Part shown: in pieces, positions 58,196 through 64,000 of the stretch
Layout of the letters: each line of letters opens with the position of its first letter
Position numbering within the stretch: the stretch's first letter is position 1
Assembly: GCF_954871325.1 (NCBI RefSeq)
Contig: NC_088778.1
Location: 10,301,882-10,365,881 of the forward strand
Direction: 5' to 3'
Source of the DNA: Gordionus sp. m RMFG-2023
Taxonomy: Eukaryota; Nematomorpha; Gordioida; Chordodea; Parachordodidae
Length of the DNA: 64,000 nt
Position numbers and translations under genes: made by a program
Notes under the pieces: generated by a model
Databases searched by the model: none
What the model was told of the DNA's origin: nothing
What the model saw: only the letters and a program-made list of their open reading frames with translations

Positions 58196-59607
58196 TTCTT
58201 GCTGACAAATAATGGATAATCAAACTACAAAATGGCGCTACAGCTGATTACAATATGTGGACACTTTTATAATGCATTGAATGAATGAATCGCCAATCTA
58301 TAGTTATATATATCATTGGATAAATGATTGTATTTGTATAATAATTTAATATTTCCAGTTTAATTTGATTAGCCTCATTATATTTAGAAGGTATATTCTA
58401 AAATAATAATGTATTTCAATAAAAGAAGTTGACTTTGTAGGCTTATCAAATACATTAACCTCAATCAGCATTTATATAAGAGATGGGAAGGGGGAATGTT
58501 GCAACAGTTTGCATTCAATATTTTTGAGGAGACTAGGGAGTCGATTAGTTAGGAAAAATTTTGGGGGAATTAGCTATTAATATTTAAGATAAAATAGTAT
58601 AATATAACTAATAAATTACATACTTTTATTATAGAATATTATAATACAATGATATTGAATATTGAATATCGAATAAATCAATATATTGCATATAATCATA
58701 TATTATATGTAATTTTCCAAATAAAACTCTTTGCTTTTTATATGGAATTTAAAAGTATTCATGCCAAACAATATAAAATACAATATTGCATTCATTGTAT
58801 ATGAGAGGTTTTTAATTAAATTTGTGTTCTTAAAAATTATTCTTATATATTCATAATAATTTGATAGTTTGTAGTAGAGCATTAATAATTTAAATTATTG
58901 TTTTTAAAATTTATGAAGGCATTTCAACTATAATTAAAAGTTATAATTAATAATGTTAGAATATCGGCGCCGTAGGGGGCTAAATTTTTATAGTGGAAAG
59001 GTTTAGATTCTTGAGGAGGGTTTATATCCAGTAAAAATTCTGTTGGAATTTAATATATTAAAAAAAGTCATTTTTAATTAAAATAAAAATATTTTTAAAG
59101 CTTAACTTTTATCACTTTCGAAGACTATAACAAGTGAAGTAGTAGGCAAACTGCCAAGTCGGTTTGAAGTACTTCATGTATACTTCGTTTATAATAAATA
59201 AAATTGGAACCAAATTTCCATAATGACAAATTATTTGGGCTTGCAGCTTGTAAGTAGCTATTGCAAAGGTATTTAATGCTTTAGTGCAATTCTCAAGATA
59301 TTCTAGTTCAATATCTTTCAACTTGCAAATTATATTTTTCACCTAGTAAAATGCCAACATGAAGACAATTCCAATATGTTATGCAGGGTACGATTAATTG
59401 CTGCTATTTTTTTTATGACCTCCTGTTTTCGTTTAACTCGAATGTAAATAAAATATAACTTTTTACAATCAAAAATTAAAAGTATGAATACCTTTTGCAT
59501 ATTAAATAGTTAAAGATCTAGAAACTCATTTTGTAAAAAGTATTTAAGAAGCAGATACTATATATTTTTTCAATAAAAATAGAGATACAAGTATTTGCGA
59601 TACTGCC
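58196..59607. other. Spacer with dispersed repeats
   Basis: 58215-58345 is the repeat shared with 52480-52660. A GGCGCCGTAGGGGGC motif near 58966 looks like a lone hAT end. A minus-strand 76-codon stretch (59342-59112) weakly recalls the hAT middle region, not enough to call. An AGATAC-rich repeat precedes the LTR element. Confidence 0.4.
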
Positions 59608-61854
59608 TGTTAAATAATTTTTTATATTATATTAACATTACATTTTTTGATATCAATTTGTATTTAAATTTAATTGAACATTTTTATTTTACATAATTGG
59701 TTATTTATTTATTGTTAAAAAAAGAATGATAAAATGTAATTCTCGATAATAAAATATAATTTATAATAATAAAAAAAAGAAAATTATGACTTATTCTAAT
59801 AATATAAAGAGAAATCTATGTTAATACATCATGGAGGCCAAATTAAGTCCGAACTTCGCATAAGTATTATCTCAAAATTCGATCTTGATTTTGCATTATA
59901 CATGAATTCTATATTACGCTTTTACCGATTATAATTCTTTTACGATGGATGCATTGAATTCCACTATATGACCAAATTCGTCAAGCTGGATTTCCTAAAA
60001 TTTAGTAGCGATTACAGCGCTTATAAATGATATTGAAAAATTCTAAGGCTGCGTTGTTTCTCCAAAGTCTTCCAGATGACGAATTCAATAACATTAAAGC
60101 AATTTGCACGGAGGCAGACTTCCAGGACCCAATCGCTCTTCTTGGCAAATTCAAGCTACAATATCCGTCAAACTCTTATTATTTTATGCTGACACTCAAG
60201 GCAAGGATAGATGTTCTCGGGCTTGGATCACACGCGTAGCAAGACTCAATAAAGAACGCAAATTCAATGGCATTCATCGTCGCATTATTGAGAAAGTGAG
60301 AGTTGCTTCGAATTCCAAAGATGTCAGGAAAGGGGTCAGGAGCTCTATGACTATAGAAGATATTTACAATCTAGGTCTAGAGGAAGACACTGCGGAGCCA
60401 AGTGAAATCAAGGGCAGGATGAAATTGTTTCATTTGAATGAATCACCTTGAGTACAAGAGGTTAATCACATGGGCATAGCCAAAAATAGTCACTAATCCA
60501 TAAAACCCATTCAGGACTCTCATGCACATGATAAATCTCTTATCAAGCAACTCCAGCTCGTCAATGACAATCGCCACAGACAATATCTCGATGAACGTTA
60601 CAAGATACGCTACGACAATGGCCGCGACAAACGATTTGACGGACGGCACGACAACTTCTACGACAATCGTTTTGATCAAAGCTACGATAATTGTCACTAT
60701 AACCGCAACAGTTTCGACAATCGTAACGATAACTACTACGTCGACTCAAACGCAGACATTAAAGAACATATTCTTCAGTCTTGAAGTGTACAATCTGGGG
60801 GTTAACGATACCAGATATGACGCATACATCGTAACGGTGAGCATCAACAACATACCCAGTTGATGCAAGTAGACACCGGTACAAGGTACACAATACTTCC
60901 GAAGCATGCAGCTAAGACTGTAGGCATAACCACGATACGTAAGACAAATAAACTACGGCAGCGCCATCAAGATATTAGGTCTAGCCATTGTGATCGTAAA
61001 GTTTGAAGGTAAATCACAAACGCTGGAGGCCATAGTGGGGGATTGTTATAAGATCCCCCTGCTAGGGCGTATGTGACTCCATGCCTTCAACAACATTTTA
61101 AAAACGTTCTTAGTGGGTAATGTTGAAAATGATCTCGAGAAGGTAATCTCGACAACAAAAAAAGACCTCGAATCAACTTACTTCTACAAACCCAAAATAG
61201 TCAGAAAAAAGAAAATCCACTTGAAGCTCGATGCCATGCTTAAGATCATACCTCTAAGGAGAGTTCCATATGCCAGTGTTGATGCGATGACTCGTGAATT
61301 GGACGGCTGGCTGAAGGACAACATAATCCTTGCTCGAGAGGAATCTAGATGCCCGATGCCATGCCAAACGAATTGATTGGGCATTTAGCTAAGGGCCTTT
61401 ACTTAACCAAACCATCCTTCGGTTTGAAAAGGAGACTGCTCCATGAACATGGGTGGTGTATTGCATGGCGATCATGAACGTTAATGGTGTTACCACTCAA
61501 CATATCCAAGGAAATAATAAGCCGAATTTCTTTGGAGGGTGGAATAATCTGATTTTGTTATACCTTTCGGTGAAATAATTTTTATTCTATATTAACATTT
61601 TTTTTTTATATCATCTTAACATTACTTTTTTTTTATATCAATTTGTATTTAAATTTAATCGAACATTTTTATTTTACATAATTGGTTATTAATTTATTGT
61701 TAAAAAAAAATATAAAAGGAAAATTGTTTTTGGTTAAAAAAAGAATGAAAAAATGTAATTCACGATAATAAAATGTAATTTATAATAATAAAATAAAAGG
61801 AAATTATGACTTATTCTAATAATATAAATAGAGTAATCTATGTTAATACATCAC
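59608..61854 (+). mobile_element. LTR retrotransposon fossil, Ty3/gypsy-like, 2.25 kb
   Basis: Direct terminal repeats at 59608-59831 (224 bp, TG...CA) and 61571-61854 (possibly starting at 61540) share most of their sequence. The element is flanked by a perfect 5-bp duplication ctgcc (59603-59607, 61855-61859). TGG directly follows the left LTR as in a primer-binding site, and a purine-rich stretch precedes the right one. Inside are gag-like sequence (about 60027-60450), a retropepsin-like part with the VDTGT motif near 60867 and the start of a Ty3/gypsy polymerase (about 61110-61360). Most of pol is absent. It is clearly broken, with several breaks and a large internal loss. LTR divergence suggests it is old. 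Confidence 0.82.
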
Positions 61855-61859
61855 TGCCA

Positions 61860-63738
61860 ACCTTGATAGGTGGAATGCTTTGTTAGCTAAAAATTGTATT
61901 TATGAGCAAATTCTGTAGAGAGGGAATTCCTAGATGAATGGTAACTATTTTTCAAAATAAAATAACATCTTGATTTATTAAAATATATTAATTTATAAAG
62001 AAAACCAACGATCTTTTTTAAATATAAAAGAATGTAAACAAGATAAAATTTTATAAAAAAAAAGATTTTAATATTACAATTAAAAATATATTTTATGCGA
62101 ATATGCGAATGTCTCGTAAAACGACATATTTTTATACATTGTATAGATATGATGTGGATGGAAATCGCACCTCAGATTTTGGAAATTCATCTATCAAATA
62201 CAATTCCATAAAGGTTTATTTCTTCATTTTTTTATATATAGAATTATCTAGGAAACCGCAATTGGAAATCTACCGTGTGTGTATAACATTATAGGGATAG
62301 GCACTTAATTATCACGTATCACGTTTAAATACATAATAATGTACTCCAAAAATAAGAAATAATACAGATGCAACAACAGTTGCGGCAATTGTAATTACTT
62401 ATCTTGTAGTACAACATTCACAGAGATACTTATCATCACAATGTTAGAATCTTTTTCACATAATATTTAACGACAATATAAATGAAAACAATACTTGTAG
62501 AACAAAAATGAGCAAGGCTATCATCAATGTTTTAAGGCCTTAATCCAGGAGGTCAATTCTTGACGATTTGAAAGATGGGCATACATATGCAATTCTAACA
62601 GATGCATCTAATAAGGCCTTGATCCTCCATATTTCAACAAAATTAAGGTCGTTTCAATAATACTATTAATTATTTCCCCTCAAATAGTAAAAAATTCAAA
62701 CACATAGCTAACCATATAATGGTAATTATAAATAAATTGCATGTCAGCTTTCTGATCTGATAATGCCTCAGGGAATTTGGTAAAAACAGAGTGTATTTAC
62801 AGAATTGAGTGAGCACAATATTAGTTGCGATATGTTCCTAATACCCGTCATCGATAGAATTTTAAAATTTTATAAACCTTTAAAAATATGTTTCTTAAAT
62901 AAAGATTATAAAAGCTGTCCTAACATTTTGAAAATTTTTTTCAATAATGAATGGCAGAGGTATATTTAGGAATGATTTCACTTGTAGAAAATCTACTAAA
63001 TGCTGTTAGTGTGTAGTTACAATCAGAAGAATCTTAACAAAAATTCACAAAATTATGCTGCAGATGTGTTCATATCTACAATTAAAATTTGACAATAAAT
63101 TTTATGGCGCCATTGCTTAAACTTAAATATATTTTATTTGAGATTTAAATAATAGAACTAAATGTTTACCGTCGTTATTGAGATATTTATAAAATTCCTG
63201 GCATGACATATTATATATTTGTTTAACCATTAGCTCGGCCTCTAATTTTGTTAAAGCAATCCGATTTCTCTCCTTTTTTCAGGCAGTCCTCATCAGGCAA
63301 AAAATGCGCTCGGATGAGGCATTAGAATGAGGTAAGGAGAAGACATACTCGCATATTTTTTCCAAGCATGGGGATTTATCGTTATTACGAAAAAATTCTA
63401 CCCATTTCTCCTCTGCTTTTAGACCATCTAACTTAAGTATTTTAGCGAATTATAAATAATAGAGAGAATTACAACCTCAAACAAGACATCAATATCTTTC
63501 GGTATTTTTAATATATTTAATAAATTATAAAAACCATCAATTGATGGTTTCTGTTCAAGGTCATAATTTTATACATTTGTAAATAGAGTTATTTCAAATT
63601 TTGATTCTAAATATTCTAAAATTGTCTTAATAAAAATATCTGCTTCATTTAAAAATGTATGAATTAGAGTATTATTTGAACATTTTAATATAATATTTTT
63701 AGCAATAGCGCCATTAAATTTATTAAACAAGTTTTTAC
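61860..63738. mobile_element. Second copy of the rearranged (inverted-half) hAT
   Basis: 62330-63121 reads plus (MSKAIINVL near 62509, YAILTDASNK near 62586) and 63122-63738 reads minus (KFNGAIAKNIILKCSN near 63715, then EEKWVEFFRNN-like near 63400 and VKQIYN near 63220). Together they are an inverted copy of 48100-49620, including the same junction (ATTTAAATCTCA... next to GCAATGGCGCCATAAAATT). Left flank 61960-62330 matches 49540-49760 inverted. Element ends are not seen: the right side stops at 63738. Decayed. Confidence 0.8.
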
Positions 63739-63810
63739 TGTAGAGCATGCCGTGACCCACTGTGACACGATGGGTCACGAGTAATTTCACGGCCCGCGCC
63801 CACCTCTAGT
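63739..63810. mobile_element. Tiny hAT-like remnant at a breakpoint
   Basis: TAGAGCATGCCGTGACCCAC on the left and, inverted, TAGAGGTGGGCGCGGGCC on the right, about 72 bp, with CGTGACCCA in both arms. TAGAGGTGGGC is a common hAT terminus. Left and right neighbours belong to different elements and no octamer duplication is seen, so it may mark a recombination breakpoint. Confidence 0.5.
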
Positions 63811-63811
63811 T

Positions 63812-64000
63812 TCAACTACATTTAAGGGTGGCACAAACGCCAAACAAACCATCATTCTAAGTTGTATATTAAATTCCACATCTGTTTTATATTTCTGCGA
63901 TATTTCTGGATATTTTTGAATTCGCCAAAAGGATTGGCCAAAATGGAAATAGCAACATTTGTGTTGCGAACTGGGAAACACTTTACTGAAAGCTTTTACA
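63812..64000 (-). pseudogene. MULE transposase fragment, cut by window edge
   Basis: An open minus-strand frame from the window end reads VFPSSQHKCCYFHFGQSFWR, QKYKTDVEFNIQLRMMVCLA and FVPPLNVVET. This is the C-x-FH-x-GQ-x-WR and LALAFxP block that follows the catalytic domain in Mutator-like transposases. It ends abruptly at the hAT remnant. The rest of the gene, if present, lies beyond the window. Confidence 0.8.

Noticed and set aside
59112-59342. hAT transposase fragment on the minus strand
   Set aside because: A faint resemblance to the ALNTFA...YGNLVPIL middle region only; too weak to annotate.
60522-60863. Thr/Ile-rich 113-codon ORF and its opposite-strand partners
   Set aside because: Low-complexity sequence inside the LTR fossil (ACGACAA-type repeats) opens several frames on both strands; no domain.

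Overview
The window looks like gene-poor, AT-rich chromosomal DNA from an animal. The evidence is an animal-type 28S rRNA, APE-type LINEs, P, hAT, Ginger1 and MULE transposons, and spliced genes with very short introns. An arthropod is plausible but not proven. There is no bacterial gene organisation. Almost everything recognisable is mobile or repetitive DNA. The one probable host gene is a spliced, divergent relative of the U2 snRNP auxiliary factor small subunit (U2AF35), with four exons on the minus strand at 50449-51187.

Layout, 1-16 kb: a 28S rRNA fragment, a four-unit 234-bp tandem repeat, a non-autonomous hAT element, a broken APE/RT LINE (about 2880-6320) abutting the 5' part of a P element (6321-6993), a satellite array with a 710-bp tandem duplication, and an OTU-protease exon of a Ginger1 transposon (11590-11784). 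A rearranged 28S pseudogene then runs straight into the 5' part of a second LINE (13712-15103), followed by a foldback element.

Layout, 16-27 kb: nested insertions. A TTF/DUF4371-type hAT region (about 16453-25926) holds a 411-bp hAT MITE (16593-22552, TSD atatgaat). That MITE holds a 5.5-kb Ginger1 DNA transposon (16618-22162, TSD CCGG) with a Gypsy-type integrase, an OTU protease and a tandem array of a 78-nt exon. The Ginger1 holds a further hAT-like MITE.

Layout, 27-37 kb: about 7 kb of a 117-118-bp satellite with a 3173-bp higher-order period, then a different hAT transposase, then inverted copies of the same satellite and of a GGGTCGGCTTG repeat. The block looks like one element whose ends became satellite. 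Layout, 37-47 kb: a second Ginger1 copy (+) with a 2084-bp hAT element inside its integrase, a long-TIR foldback, more hAT MITEs, and another 28S scrap.

Layout, 47-64 kb: a palindromic hAT (47035-49939) made of two inverted transposase copies, the U2AF35-like gene, a LINE 3' tail, a P element with THAP domain (54865-58195, minus) carrying a hAT MITE, a broken Ty3/gypsy-like LTR retrotransposon with 5-bp TSD (59608-61854), a second copy of the rearranged hAT, and a MULE fragment at the edge. Ten hAT-type insertions could be delimited by their flanking 8-bp duplications, so hAT activity appears to have shaped much of this locus.
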